From Puffinus mauretanicus (lineage: Eukaryota > Chordata > Aves > Procellariiformes > Procellariidae), in contig JAJKFH010001679.1 in NCBI GenBank assembly GCA_023333565.1, forward strand, positions 310,001 to 374,000: a stretch of 64,000 bases of DNA, written 5' to 3'. A model generated the notes under the pieces. It was not told where the DNA came from. It was given only the letters and a program-made list of their open reading frames with translations, and did not search any database. This document shows, piece by piece, positions 11,807 to 24,560 of the stretch. Each line of letters starts with the position of its first letter. Positions within the stretch are counted from its first letter, which is position 1. The translations under genes were made by a program, and so were the position numbers.

Positions 11807-14800
11807 CATGGTATGGAATACCCCATTGGCCAGCTGGGCTGGCTGTCCTGATTATGTTCCCTCCCATCTTGTGTACCCAGCTCAGTCAGTAGGCACGGGA
11901 GCTGTCCTTGGACTAGGAGGGTACTCAGCAACAACTGAAAACATCAGTGTGTTATCAACATTCTCCTCGTACTAAATCCAACACACAGCACTAGGAAGAA
12001 ATTTAACCCTATCCCAGCCGAAACCAGGACAATGCCAAACTCAATTTGCAACAAATTCGGAGTAGTAAATTGTCTTACTTACCTATTACTTCACATTTGC
12101 CTCTCTCCACAGTTTCTAAACTGGGAAAACATCTGAGCATTGAAAATTGAGCAAACTTCAGCACAGAGTCTGAGAAAGATAAATAATAAATACTGAGTCA
12201 TGAGCATGGGGCCCTTAAAAACTTCCCCATCAATATAATCTGATAACATGTTGTTTTAGTTCTGAGTAGTTGTAGTGATCACCAGGAAGGCTGCAGAGCA
12301 TAGAGCTGTCCACATGGAGAGAAAAGCAAACTCAGGTGGTTTGCCTGAGGGTGGATGGAAGAAGCAAAGCTCTCTGAGGAGCCGTTTGGTAGATACTTGA
12401 GTTTCATAATAGCCTGTACTGATACTGTGTTGGGATTTTTAGCCCACCTTTTGAGGAAACCCATCTTAAAATGTTTCTAAGCAGATCAGGATATCAAACG
12501 ATTGCCAGGTATTTTCAGTGCTTAATGCTCTTTATTTTTGTGGTATTTTTAATTAGATTCTCCTGGAGTCTTTCCTCTTTTAACTGCTGCTGTTATAATG
12601 TCTCAGGTTTTTTCCTTCTCACATTCCCTCAAATTGCATTGAAAGCACTAAAGAAAACAGCCCACTATTAGGTAGCTCCTCTCCTTGAACTGATTTCTGT
12701 TATCACTCTAATGACATCATTTTCCCAGGACCATGAGAAATACGTGAATGATGTGACGGCAGATTCCTCGAAGACCATCTGATAGCAGTAAGCTCACCAG
12801 GGGTAGGGGTGTGCAGTGTCACCCACTGGGATGGTGCACAGGGATGTGTGATAAGGACACTGTCAAAAAATGAGCATGGAAGCTCTTTTAGTAAAATGAC
12901 CCTGCTTCATTCACATGTTTGATGCTACAGTTATAGGCTCTTGATGGATTCATTTTTTATTTCAACTGCAACCAAGCTGGCGGGTACTGTGACAACAGAA
13001 ACAATAGATGTACGCAAAGGGGGCTTTTTGTGCTCAGCAGTACATGTAACTGCTGCATTACTTTGCCTCTGGTTCTCTGTTTTCATTAGGTATTTTGTGG
13101 TTTTGGGAATGCTTCTTATGCACATTAGGGCAAAGGTATGCAGCTGCGAATTCAATGAGATGGGGGTATTCAGAACTGATAACTGAATATGCAAATGACA
13201 TTTACAGGCTCTGACACCCAATTTAGCAAATATATGCACAAGTTAAATTTGCAATCCTATACTTATTTGATATTATAATTGTGCCTTTTAAAGGCAGGTG
13301 TTTGTTGAAGTTGTTTATAGGTTCATCTGACTTTTTTTTTTTAAAGCAAAACAGTATTTTCCTACTCCTCTAATCCAGCTGGGAAATGGCTTGAGCAAAT
13401 CTTGTTTAACTTAAAAAAATAATGAAATAACCAGCTGGGTTGTAATCAATCATAAAACATTCATCGTGTAGGTGAGCTTGGCTTTATTTTCAAGTACTGT
13501 GCAAATGTAACAGAGGTGTCAGCAGATTCAGATTAATGGCTTCACAATGAACTGTACACATCTAATTCAGTGAAAGTATTTGTAGGGCAAAGATATGAGA
13601 ATCCAAAGGTATGGAATTAAATTTGTAACCTTAACTACACCTATAGCTATTGCAGTTCCCCATAGAATCACCATGGCAACCCATGGATGCCACAAACCCT
13701 ACTATTTCAGTTACGCTCGCAAGAGCTTTTGTTTCTCTTTTATTTTATTTGTGTATGTTTCAGTCAATCTCTGGAGCTAAGTAGGTCAAACCATGCTCCA
13801 CATACTCACAGTTGCCCAGTCGTTGAACTCTGTTTGGGAGAAAGAGAGACAGAGAGCAAGGCACATGCCAGTTTTTTTGCTTATCGCACTCTGGGCCAGA
13901 TTTTTACACATAATTGGACATCAAAGATGCCAATAACTGCGTTGTTGCATATTAAAAGTCCAAAGTTGCCTCTAGAGTATCTTGGTGTTTCTGAAATGTC
14001 ACCAGGATCATCATCTTTAAATACCCAGTTCCCATGGAAATCTGCCAGTGAAGGTACCTAAATAAATTACATAACAACCGTGCCCGTTCCTAGGCATTAA
14101 TCTCACAACTGTACAAAAATTAGCATTTGTCTTCTAAACTTCCATTCATAGAGGCAAACAAAGCCTATTTATGCCATCCTTTGAAGAGAAGGGTAAACTA
14201 CTAATTTGACTGGGAAGGGGTTGCAGTTGCTGCTCCAAGGTGCACTGAAGTGCATACAGATATGGGATAACCCATCCTAAACCACAAAGAATTAATTGTC
14301 CCGACAGGGTCCTCTCCATCATTGCTAGGAGAAGCCTAAACAAAGAAGTAACATTGTTTGCTTGACTTGTAAAGGATTAAAGTGAGATGAGATACACCTA
14401 ACTTCTAGGCCTAATAGTATAGCCTAGGTTAGGCTCCCATGATCCAGACTGAAACACAACTCCGTGGTTTACATCACCAGGACTCCCAAAAGGAAAGGTG
14501 CTGTGATCAGAAAACACAGCTTTCTGACATAATTTTCCGCCTGCTCCTGCTGCGAGAGAAGGAGTCATGGATCTTTGCTTCATATGTTGTCTAATGGGTG
14601 CAAAATATCTGTCTGTGGGGATGCCTTCATGCTATTCCAGCTTTGATGAGCACTTACACGATTGAAAAAAAATGTCAGGGATGGGGCTGAATGCTTTCAG
14701 GCTTTTAATAATCTTTACAGTTTGGCTTCCTACCAGCCAGTTATGTAATCTATTACAATGAGAAGTATTTGTCCAAATATTTATTTAAAGGGCACTTAAA

Positions 14801-17800
14801 CTCTTTGATTTATATTCATAAGTAATTAAACAGACACACTGAGTGCTTCACATATATTTTTCCTTGGTACGGGGTTAATCTGAGTTTCAGCACAGATCCA
14901 AAAGATAGCTGTCTGGTTGTCCCTTCTCCCCTCCCCAGCAACCCCTGGGTCTCAGAGGAGTAACAATTATCCAGTGCGTGACGGTGGATGGATAATTGGG
15001 GCAGCACTTCCTGCTGGCATTTTTGTTATCTTGCTGAAGCAGACTATGCAATGGATTTGGTAACCAGAGGACCTGAATCTGTCTTGTCAGCAGGGGATAA
15101 ATATGTGGCAATGACAGATTTTTTGTGATGGTGATTAAGGATGTCTGGCTGTCATGGTGCATTTGCATTGGTTGGTGTGACTACGCGGGTCCAGGAGAGA
15201 ATGTAGCATCTCTTTTTGTCCTTAGAGGCAGTTCAATTGAAGTGCTACTGGGCCAGTTTGGTAAAACATGCGTTTCAGTTTATTCCTGTATTGTATAGAT
15301 CACTAAGAAGCTTTTCTTTGTAATGATTTTGTCAGGGAGGAAATGCAATTTAGAAAGTCCATAAAATTACTCCTGCCCTGTGTCAGGTCACAAAGCTTGC
15401 TTCTTGTTAACATCGTTCATTGTCCATCATGAGTGTTCTCCTGCCTTCAAAAGAATTTGTAATCACAAGTATTGACAGTAGTTGCTCTTTCTCTGCAAGG
15501 TACCGAACTAGCTCAGCAATGTCATACGTGGGAAAGAAACACCTTCCAGGCTCTAACGCTGCTCAGCATTCACCCTTAAGCATTTTTGCTTCCCTGGAGG
15601 TAGCACCAGGCTGTTTATAACATCCAGTTTCTGCTTCCATCACTGGAGACTGTAAATGGGGAAGATCTCATGTGTCCCTCACGCTAACTGAAGAGGACTG
15701 TGCACACTGCATCAGGGCTGGTTTCTCCAGAGCCCAGTTAGAAACTTGGGAAGGGCTTCAGCTCATGACTAATTAATTTAGATGCCTAAATTCACATGTC
15801 CATGTCAGACAGACATTTCAGGACCATTACAGCCAGTGGAGACCTAAGGCTTTGTTTGGCTGTCTAAACCACTGCATGTGAGGTAACTACATGGGGCTGG
15901 TAGATCCATGGCAGACCTGTGCCCTTCTGGACTGGCAGCTGAGTCCAAGTGTGACCTCCTGGGGCATCTCAAATGGCACTAGCCTCTGCTGAAGCCACTG
16001 AATCACATCTCTAGAGGTGGACACCTAAATTAAGATGTGTATGTGTTGGAGCTGAATCCCTTTACAAGGAACATTAATGATCACATTGCACACTGGATGC
16101 TGGAAGCAAACTGGAAACTTCTCAGATTTGCACCGAAGTTTGCAGAAGTCAGTGCAGATTCGTTTTGGAACATGTTCTTAAAGAAAAGTCATGCCTTAAG
16201 GTGTGATTCATGGAAAACAGCTTTTTTTTACACATCAGATGTATCTAGTTTACTGGGGAGAAAAACTAATGTTTCTTTTAATTAGCGGTGATATCAACTG
16301 ACTCTGGGAATCATGCTTTGTTCTTTCCTTCCCACCTTATCACATTTTTCCACTAGATATAGCACATCCAAATGAGTACGCACTGCTTTTTTTTTTTTTT
16401 ATTTACTAAAAGTAGATTGATGTGGTGGAAGTGACTAAAAAAAATACACAGATTTTTAGGTTGAAATGGAACAATCCAGTCTGACGTCAAACATAGCAAA
16501 GGTCTGAGAATTTTACTAATGATGCCTTCAGGGAAGGCAACTATTCTTTCTCTGGGAAGGATTCAGTAAAGGTGAGCAGGTAACTCACTCATCGCCCTGT
16601 CTGCTTACAGCAGGTGGATGGATATATATTTATGATGACTCAAAAATCAGGATAAGATGCTGAATTTTATTAGGAATCGTAAATTCTCCTTAATATCAAA
16701 TGATTACTGTTTAATGAAATGAGCACTTCAGATTAAAAAGAAATGAATGGCTGCAGCTATGGGTAAAAAAAAATATATACATCCATTGTACCTGTTTATC
16801 ATCCACTTATTTTTCTATAAAAAGCAATGAACAAGTCACTATGATTTTCCCTCTACATCTTTTTTTATTGATCCCATGTACAGAGGTTGGCATCTAGGCC
16901 ATTCTGTGGATGTGCTAATCTTTTCATGGCTGTAACAGGGATGCTAGTTTAAAATTTATTTTTGGTTGGGATTTTTTAAGTACCTTGGTGAGAATTTTTT
17001 GAAACGTCATTGAATTGCTCACTGAAGATTCACCTTGACATTTCAGAGCAGACTACCCCAAAACTGTCACTGAACTTTGAAATGTAGCAGTACCAGAATT
17101 ATATGCTCTAAAAATAGAGGAAAGGCTTAAAGAAGAATTAAACTGACTTAGACAAGTTTAATTAATCACTATGCTTTGGAAAAAAAATAACGTGCTTTTC
17201 TGTTGAAGTGGAGAGACAGTTTAGACAGAGACTGGGTTGCGCAGAGGCATTATCGGAAGACATCCGTGTACTAAGCAAGAGCGAGCCCTGTTCTTTTCAG
17301 CTTCTGCTTTTGGAACGTGTGACGGAAGCCATTTCGATACAGCCCATGTGTCAGCCTGCTTGTTTGCACTACTGGGGCCTCATTCAAATCCACTAGAAGC
17401 TGATGCAAACATCTCCTTGACCCAGTGGATCGGGTCCATGCTCTAGCATGCTCTCAATGTGTTCATATACACACTTACCTTCAAAGACAAGAGCAGAAGA
17501 GGTGACCTGGGATAGGAGGAAAAGGAGAAGAAGGTCCTTGGCCATGTTGTTATGTATTAGTTGGAGTTCAGGAGGAAGAAGGTGAGACTGGTGGCATCCA
17601 TGGGGCAGAAGGGAGCAAGGGGCAAAGGATGGGGCTGGGATGTTGCCAGCCCCACCTCCTGCCGTTCCTGACGGGGCTCTGATGGAACCTGGACCTGAAT
17701 CATCACCTCATCTTGTCTGGGGCTGTCAGTAGAGCTGGACATTGTCACTAGCCCAGCCCCACTCTGATGCTGAGGGCACAGTCTCTGCCCGTGCATGGTC

Positions 17801-20800
17801 TCCTGGCTTGTGTCCCTCCTGGAGCAGCCCCACTGCCGCTGCTCCCTGACATTGGGTAATGTATATGCCAACACACCTCTCATTTAGCACCGTGGATACC
17901 TGAGGAGTCAAGAGCTCACCCATCTGCTGTCCTCGGTGTTGGCGAGAAGCTGGGTTTTGGGAGCTGGTTCACAGCTGCCTTCTTGCAAGGAGGCAGCCAT
18001 GAGTTTCATGAGTCCCTTCCCTGGTCAGCTCTCCAGCTCTCTCTCAGACATGGAGGGCCCTGCTTAGCAATGCCCCATTTTAGGCCCATTTGGAGTACAC
18101 AGACCCATCTTTTGGCATCGTGTAGGTGAACCCCAAAACTCGTGAGAACCATTTTTTTTCCTCCTAAACGAATTGCACCTCACCTGTCAAATTCAGCACA
18201 GCGGTGAAATGCGTGCAAGTGGCTCAGCTACACTGTGAATGTTTTACTAACTTACCCTCTGCAAAAGGACTGTTAATATCAACATATTTTTTTCCCAAAG
18301 AAGAAGTAAACAGCATGATCACCCACCATCTTCCCCATATAAATAAAGGCAGGCAGGCACAGTGAAACTGCTTCTGCAGCAGGGGTGCCTCAGCCGGACC
18401 CTTTCCCCAGTTGATTAAGGGGGTCTCACCCTGGATAACTCACCCAGCCCTGCACGGATGTTGCTAGCCAGTTCCAGGAGCAGGTTCAGGTCCCTCTGCT
18501 CTGTTGGCTACCAGACGATGCAGCCACACTCAAGCGCTTCAGCCGCCCAAGTGACTTGGGCAAGGTTGTCTCTATGACCTGTGTGCAGCAAGGATTTGCA
18601 CAAGGTCTTTGCCAGGCCAAGGCTAGCAGCCTCATCACAATCCCATCCTCCCTTCCTAAGATCACGCAGAGAAGCTAAACTCGGTGTATCTATCTTCTCC
18701 TAGCTGATCTGTAATCTTTTGAAAACCAGAATTTCTAATGGGAAAACTGATAACCCCTCAAGTCTGGCAGTACTGCTGAGTGCTACTGTAATAAGGTAGT
18801 GTATATTCAATGTAAGGATAACGGATAATGTGGGATTTATAACAAAGCCATAACTCAATAGAGGGGGTTCAGATGATATCACGAATTGCAGCCATGAAGT
18901 CTGATTGATCGATGAGATCATTAGAAAGCTGAGATTGAACTACAGGTCTGGTAATTTATCACTCTATGGCCTCAGCATTTTTTATGGTATTTGAGGAACA
19001 CTTACAAGTTTTCCTGCACTGTTTTTTTCAGGTCCCTAATTATAAATAAGGTGCCTTCAGATGCTTTTAAATCAGTGGGCAGTCTAGAGTCACTGTCTTT
19101 CACTGTAATCAGAGTTGCAAGCATACAGTGAACTTCCCTTTTGAATTATTTAAGATGTAGATCATTGCAGAATTACAACATAGCTTTTTCTTTCTCAGTG
19201 TTGAACACAGCAGTGGAAAATTCCAGTGTAATAAGACTGGAGGGTAAATTTCTTTCATAGTTAACATTTTATTGTGCTAATTAAGAGGCAAAACAGAAAA
19301 AGATTCTGCATTCTATGTAATTGTTAGGAGTATTTCATATTAATTAATAAACATAGACCAGTTAGTCTGAGGCATGAGATTTTTCAATATCTTTTTTTCA
19401 GCTGGTTTAGTAGATTATATTTGCATTTCTGTGAATGATATCTGGCCCATTGCTTGGATATATTTTGTATGTACATATAAGCTGTTGGGAGCCATAACAG
19501 TTTGATAAAGTAACAAGGCATTTGCTTTCTAGAAGATGAAAATTAACAGCCATAGGCAGACCTGAAAAATTAATGGATTCTAGTTCATTTTCCAGCTCTG
19601 ACAGCTATTAACCCAGAGCATTATACAGTAAAATATCGAGGATGGCTGGCACCTTTGAAAGCAGTCTCCACAGTCTATGGGAATGGTAAGCAAATTGTCA
19701 ATATCACCTGGGTGATATTTCTGGACCTGTCTTTAAGAAAATGAAAAACAGAGATGCCACTTACACTTCATGTCTAATCAATTTGATGCTTTTATTTCTA
19801 TAATGGCTGGAGGACAGGGACATTCTGTCTTGCCTCTTCCTTGCTTCTTCCTACATGTCTCGCTGCCCGAGGTATCCAGTGCTGACACATATATGCGTTT
19901 TTCACTCCCTCACTTCCAGCATTACGGCTTCTGCAAAGCACAACCTGTGTACCGGCATCTCCCATGCCCGTGGCCCCCAGCTTTCTCAATTCTTTCAAGA
20001 GGGTTAAGGCTGCTGGAGTTGTTGCAGGTCTCTGTCTTCCAGTGATGTTTTGAACCCTTGTGATGATCTTTTTCATGTAACAGAATGAGGGTGATGTGAT
20101 TCCCTTGGGCTTCCCTGCTGTGCTGCTGCAAAAGAAGAAAATTATTCTTTTTTTCTTCTTTTTTTTTTTTTTCTTAATTTCCCTGGTGCTGTCTGGTAGA
20201 ACTGGTGAACAAGCAGCCTTCCCAGTTCTTGGGAAATTTCACCTAACAAATGTATTCAGTCTGAATTAGGCTGGAGTGGACAGGAATATTCAGAATTTCC
20301 TATGAAACTGGGAATTCTAAGGAAAATCTCACATCTGACACACCAGATTATTGTGTTTACAAAACAAAAGTTTCTCCTTGCAACTATGGTGAAAAAGTGA
20401 CACTCTTGACAGTTCTGTGCAGCTGCAAAGAGGCTGACAGGAATGGTAACGTCACCATGGGGTGGGCAGGATGCTCAGGATCTGTGATTCACTCACACCC
20501 TGCCCTGTGCTGCTCATCTGAGGACATCCAGAGTACAAATGCTGACCTCCACAGCAAGGAGTCTACGGTCTTCAAATACTCAGAGACCTTTGAGAGGTAA
20601 CAGGTTTCCCTTGTCCTGCTGAAGGACCAAGTGACGGTTCCTTACTCAGAGCTCTGAAACCCTGTTTAATCAGCTCCCACTGCATGGCAAAAGCATGAGG
20701 CAGTAGTGGCTTCTGCCTGCAAGCCGATAAATCCTTGCAAATTTATTTTCAGAGATGCTAGCTTGTACCTTACATAGTCAGCAGTTTTGTACATATTAAT

Positions 20801-22234
20801 TTCTCCCCCGATGTAAAACTTATCTCTCAGCCAGAATCCTGTAAAACAGATTATTCTGTACTCTCACTGACATAAGTTGGCATCATCAGTAACCTATGTC
20901 AAATTGGGCTGGTCTGCGTTAGGGTCCACTATGGCTGCGTTACTGTCGTACCTTAGATGTTTTCATTAACATAGCAGTTATTTAATATTCTGTGTCTGTC
21001 ATATTCTTAAATATCTGGTGTCAGCCTTGTGGAATGAATATCAGTCAAAATCTGCCCTACTTAGGTTTCTTTGGGATATTTCTGTAGCTCTTCATCTAGA
21101 TTACATGAGCATTTCACAAATATTAATGACTTAGTCTTCTTAAAACTTTCTGAGATATTAAGACAATTCTCCCTGTCTGACAGTGAGAAAGCACAGAGAA
21201 TTACAGATAAAGAAACACGGGCTAATCTGGGGATACCCCGAGCGACATGGCTGATGCTTGTGTTCTCAGAGCTTGTGCCTTTGCCTGTCTCTCAGCAGCA
21301 CGGTTCCCACTGACACAAAATGCAGTTCTGAGTTTTCAGCTAAGCTGCAAGTCATCCACTGCCTCCTAAAGCATCATCTAGGGGAAATACTTACCCTCGC
21401 CTATGCCTCTGTAAAGACAGGGAGGTCAAATCCAGCTCTCTGGGGCAGTTTTCGGCTTCCTCACCACCCTTCCCTTGTCTACAAACCTGCAATCACTTCT
21501 CCCCATCCTGCCCTCCATCAGAGGAGGGGATGCTGACAACAAATCATGCCGGTGCACTCTGTATGTGAGACCAGGGTCCTGCCGAGCGGCGATCCCTGCA
21601 TTACAGAGTCTTTTACAACGCATGTGCCAGCAGGGTGGGGATTGATTTACGGTTGTGTGGGGCAGCCTCCCTTCTGGTTTTTCCCAGCCTTTTACACTTA
21701 GGTCTCGGTAACCTTAATGTTCTGCTTGTACATGAATGAGTTAGGGAGAGATCTGGCACTGCTGAGCAGATGGTGATGCTGTCCCCTGGTGAGACAAGGG
21801 TCGTACCCGCCCAAGGAGAGCTGGGTGACCTTGCTCGTTTCGAAGCCATGTTTTTCTATTACATTCTATTTATGTGCTGATGAAATGAACCATATAATAT
21901 CAAACCACAGCCGAAATAGAAAAGCAACGGAGAAGCCTCTCTAAACCACTCCTCATTTATCCTGGGGAGGTGGTGGGAGGGGGAGTTTTCCAAGTTAGGG
22001 ATTAAATTATTTGTCATACTCTACTCCCACCTCAAAAGCTGCAGAGACTTAGATAGTGCTTATGTTACAGGCAGAGTTTTACAAGGCAGCTGCTGGGAGA
22101 GTTTCAGTGCTGGTGAATGCAGCTCCTGTAATCTATGGTGTTGACAGCTGGGTTAACGCAGGGCTGTGTCCACACCTGTGCTACGTTAGCACAGGGATGT
22201 CCCACCAAGACATCCCTTATTGTCCCCGACCCTA

Positions 22235-22265
22235 CACAGACAGAGACAGAGACAGAGACAGACAG
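22235..22265. repeat. GACAGA microsatellite
   Basis: About four copies of the hexamer gacaga run in tandem with partial units on each side. Confidence 0.85.
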
Positions 22266-22639
22266 CCTTCCTTTCCTGCGTTAACTGCTTGCTTTTAAAA
22301 GGCAGGTAAAGGTGGGAGGGGAAATCCAGGCTGAGCTGATAAATGAAGCCTTTTTCCTTCCTTTTAGCTAACCCTGCCTTTTTGTTGAAGGTGAGGTATT
22401 TGTAGGCTAAGCTGATCACTGGATTCTGATTACACCTCCTCAAAGTAGCTCCCACAAAGTGGGACCTCTCCAATGTCCTCTCCATGGTAGATAAAAAGAC
22501 CAGAAAGGAGACTCTAATAATCTCAGCATGGATCCAGCCCACCACTGCCCAGATGATTGCCACAAATTTTTTTTTTTTTTCAAATACAATCATAATTTTC
22601 ATGGGAAATACAAAACCAAATCTCACATGAACGTTGCTT

Positions 22640-22725
22640 AGTGGTGAAGAAACCTCCATGGTGCTTAGCAGGTTGTTCCAGTGGTTAATCACCCCAGCTG
22701 TTGAAACACCCAGAAGGTCTGATCT
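22640..22725 (-). repeat. Possible ancient CR1/L3 fragment
   Basis: The block 'aggttgttccagtggttaat' followed by 'caccccagctgttgaaa' resembles the reverse complement of the 3' part of CR1 or L3 elements. The same block is seen as 'aggttgttccagtgattgat' in the clear CR1 copy near 48.75 kb. The match is short, so the identification is tentative. Confidence 0.35.
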
Positions 22726-23465
22726 CCTAAGCACAGATGGATGTTAGCATCCCTGTCATCAGCCCCCACAACGTGTTTAAAGACTCCAGGTTATCAGTAT
22801 TCAAGACCTTCCTATGCAGGAAACACTTCTCTTCATAATTTGTCTAGAGCTCATTTCAGAAAGTTTGGAGAAAATGCCATTGTCAGCATTATTTGCTTCA
22901 CAACAAAAATTTCTCAGTATTCAGATCTCTATAAATACCTCTGTCTGAGTAGATGGTAATAGCTTTAATAAATTATTCTGAAATTTTAACACTTTTCTAT
23001 TTTAGATAAGGAGTGAGGTTTCTAATAGCAGCCTAATGGAGCTTGCAGCTTTTCTTTTTTTTTTTTTCCCACACAAATAAGTCCATCCTTTATTAAAAGT
23101 GGTATAATTACTTCTTGTCTATGCTTCCTTTGCCTACTTTGTTTCCAGACTTATTTGCAGCTTTGGGAATTTCTAATAAGGTTTTAGTGCAGTTTCTTTC
23201 TTGTTGTGTTATATTTTTCTCCCAAAGTGGGAAAAACTGCAAATACAAATGCATTGGGGGGAACATAAATGAGAACGCTATAGTAAGAGAGATTCAGTTT
23301 TAGATGGTATGTCGTATCAGACCATGTGATGTGGTTTTGAAGCACACGTCCTTTGAGCAATTTACAAACTTCAGAGGAATTCAGAGAATTTGGGGACAGG
23401 GAAAACCACTTGCTTTTCTTCACTAATTAATTAGATGACATTAATAAGATCCAACAATATCATGC

Positions 23466-23525
23466 TGTTACAAAAAACAAAACAAAACAAAACAAATCCT
23501 CACCAACAAAAAAAAACAACAAAGA
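23466..23525. repeat. AAAAC-type A-rich repeat
   Basis: This is a run of imperfect (AAAAC) units followed by an A-rich stretch with CAA interruptions. Confidence 0.75.
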
Positions 23526-23654
23526 AATATTGTGCTGATACTGTATTAGAGACTTGAAATAAATTACCTGGGCGACGTATTTGGAAGTTCAAGGTCCAAG
23601 TTTCAGCATCACAGCTCAAGAAAGAAGTAGAATAACTGGACTTGATGATGACAA

Positions 23655-23924
23655 CCTAGATATGATGATCAGACATCTAGAAACCATGACTTACAAGGAG
23701 TAATTGAATGAATAACAGCTGCTTGGTCTTGAAAGGGGAAGACTGACTGCAGTCTGTAAAACTATAACAGTTTTCAAATGTATAAAAGGCCACTGTGGGA
23801 AAATAACAGAAGATTGACGAGGAGGATTGTAAACACACTCGAGTGACTTGCAGCTGGGGTGCTGAAAAACACATCTATCATACTAATCGTTCTTTGGCCT
23901 TGTGTGTTGGACAAGTAGCACACC
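23655..23924 (+). repeat. Old CR1 LINE, 5' part of a split copy
   Basis: The order of blocks matches the CR1 region encoding the C-terminal tail of ORF2: 'gaaaccatgacttacaagga', 'ttggtcttgaaaggggaaga', then 'cagttttcaaatgtataaaa'. Many substitutions and several indels make it non-coding. After the insertion described next, the CR1 resumes at about 24254 with the following blocks of the same element. The last 90 bases before the insertion are hard to align. Confidence 0.55.
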
Positions 23925-24247
23925 TGCATTTAGATAACATAGGTTGTGATAGACTTAGAGGCACCCTGTCGAACATGCTTGAGATTCCTGCCCTGCTGTG
24001 GGAAAGATCAAAGCGGAGTGGTGAACTACGCCTGCGTGAATCCCTGATAAAGAGGGGAGAACAGCAGGTTCGGTGGTCTTCTAGCATGGACCGAGCTCCG
24101 TGCTGCCTGCATTCCCGCTTGTGTGCCTCTGCCCGCGTGCTGCTTCAGGGATCCCCCGGCTGGCGAGGTAACGAAAATAAATTTACTCTTTGCATTTCAT
24201 CCGTGGTTTTGTAGTGGTTCCTGCGTCCTGCTGTGCCGGCTCACACA
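23925..24247 (+). mobile_element. LTR-like insertion inside old CR1
   Basis: This GC-rich segment interrupts an otherwise collinear CR1 tail. It starts with TG, ends with CA and has AATAAA at 24176-24181 about 65 bases before its end, as in an LTR with a short U5. The flanking hexamers cacacc (23919-23924) and gacacc (24248-24253) agree in five of six bases and could be a decayed 6-bp target duplication. I do not recognise the family. The left boundary could lie further left, near 23828, where another TG occurs. It has no clear relation to the other LTRs in the window. Confidence 0.45.
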
Positions 24248-24253
24248 GACACC

Positions 24254-24560
24254 ATGAAGAATAAGTAATAATCTGTTTGCTGACATGACTGGGATCAACA
24301 GAAGACCTATTGGGTATAAATTCCAAAGAAGGAAAATTTACACTATTTAAGATTAGACACTATTTAAAACTTTATCGTGGTGCAATAAGTGAATCACAAA
24401 GTAGAAAACAGGTTGTTTAAAGAGTTCTGGTGTCTCAATCACTGGAAGTTTTTAGGAAAAAAAATGACAAATGTCTCTTGATTTATATGTAATTACATAT
24501 AATTAACCCTAGCTTGAAGTAAGACGACGGGTAAATTACCTCTTTCCTCATTTCGTCTTT
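24254..24560 (+). repeat. Old CR1 LINE, 3' part of the split copy
   Basis: The CR1 order continues: 'gggtataaattccaaagaag', 'agattagacactatttaaaa', 'tcaatcactggaagttttta', and finally a block near 24530 resembling the CR1 3' UTR core around 'gatgacctctt'. It has the same strand and age as the part before the insertion. Confidence 0.55.

Larger units (their letters stand above)
11518..12031 (-). mobile_element. Solo ERV LTR, - strand
   Basis: This is a 514-bp LTR with TG and CA ends and a perfect 5-bp target duplication atgcc (11513-11517 and 12032-12036). Read on the - strand, it shares most of its length with the LTR at 51412-51937, differing mainly near the middle of U3. It has a perfect CRE palindrome, a weak TATA region (11786-11791) and an ATTAAA signal. 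No internal region adjoins it, so it is a solo LTR. Confidence 0.9.
12037..23465. other. Long unannotated non-coding stretch
   Basis: I recognise no gene. GC-richer patches occur at 17.5-18.7 kb and 21.2-21.85 kb. Short open frames there (up to about 108 codons at 17557-17883, - strand) show no known domain. A TATAAATAAA motif lies at 18338-18347. Runs of T are present near 16387-16401, 20151-20172 and 23053-23067. A 182-codon - strand frame at 22186-22734 crosses a poly-A run and a microsatellite and is probably chance. Confidence 0.5.

Noticed and set aside
17557..17883. 108-codon - strand frame in a GC-richer patch
   Set aside because: GC-rich DNA lengthens random frames, and no known domain or exon boundaries were seen.
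18338..18347. TATAAATAAA as a promoter
   Set aside because: It is a good TATA match but stands alone, with no upstream elements or recognisable gene. It is likely chance in AT-rich DNA.
22186..22734. 182-codon - strand open frame, the longest outside transposable elements
   Set aside because: It crosses a poly-A run (read as Lys) and the GACAGA microsatellite (read as alternating Cys-Leu), overlaps a probable CR1 scrap and has no known domain. It is probably chance.
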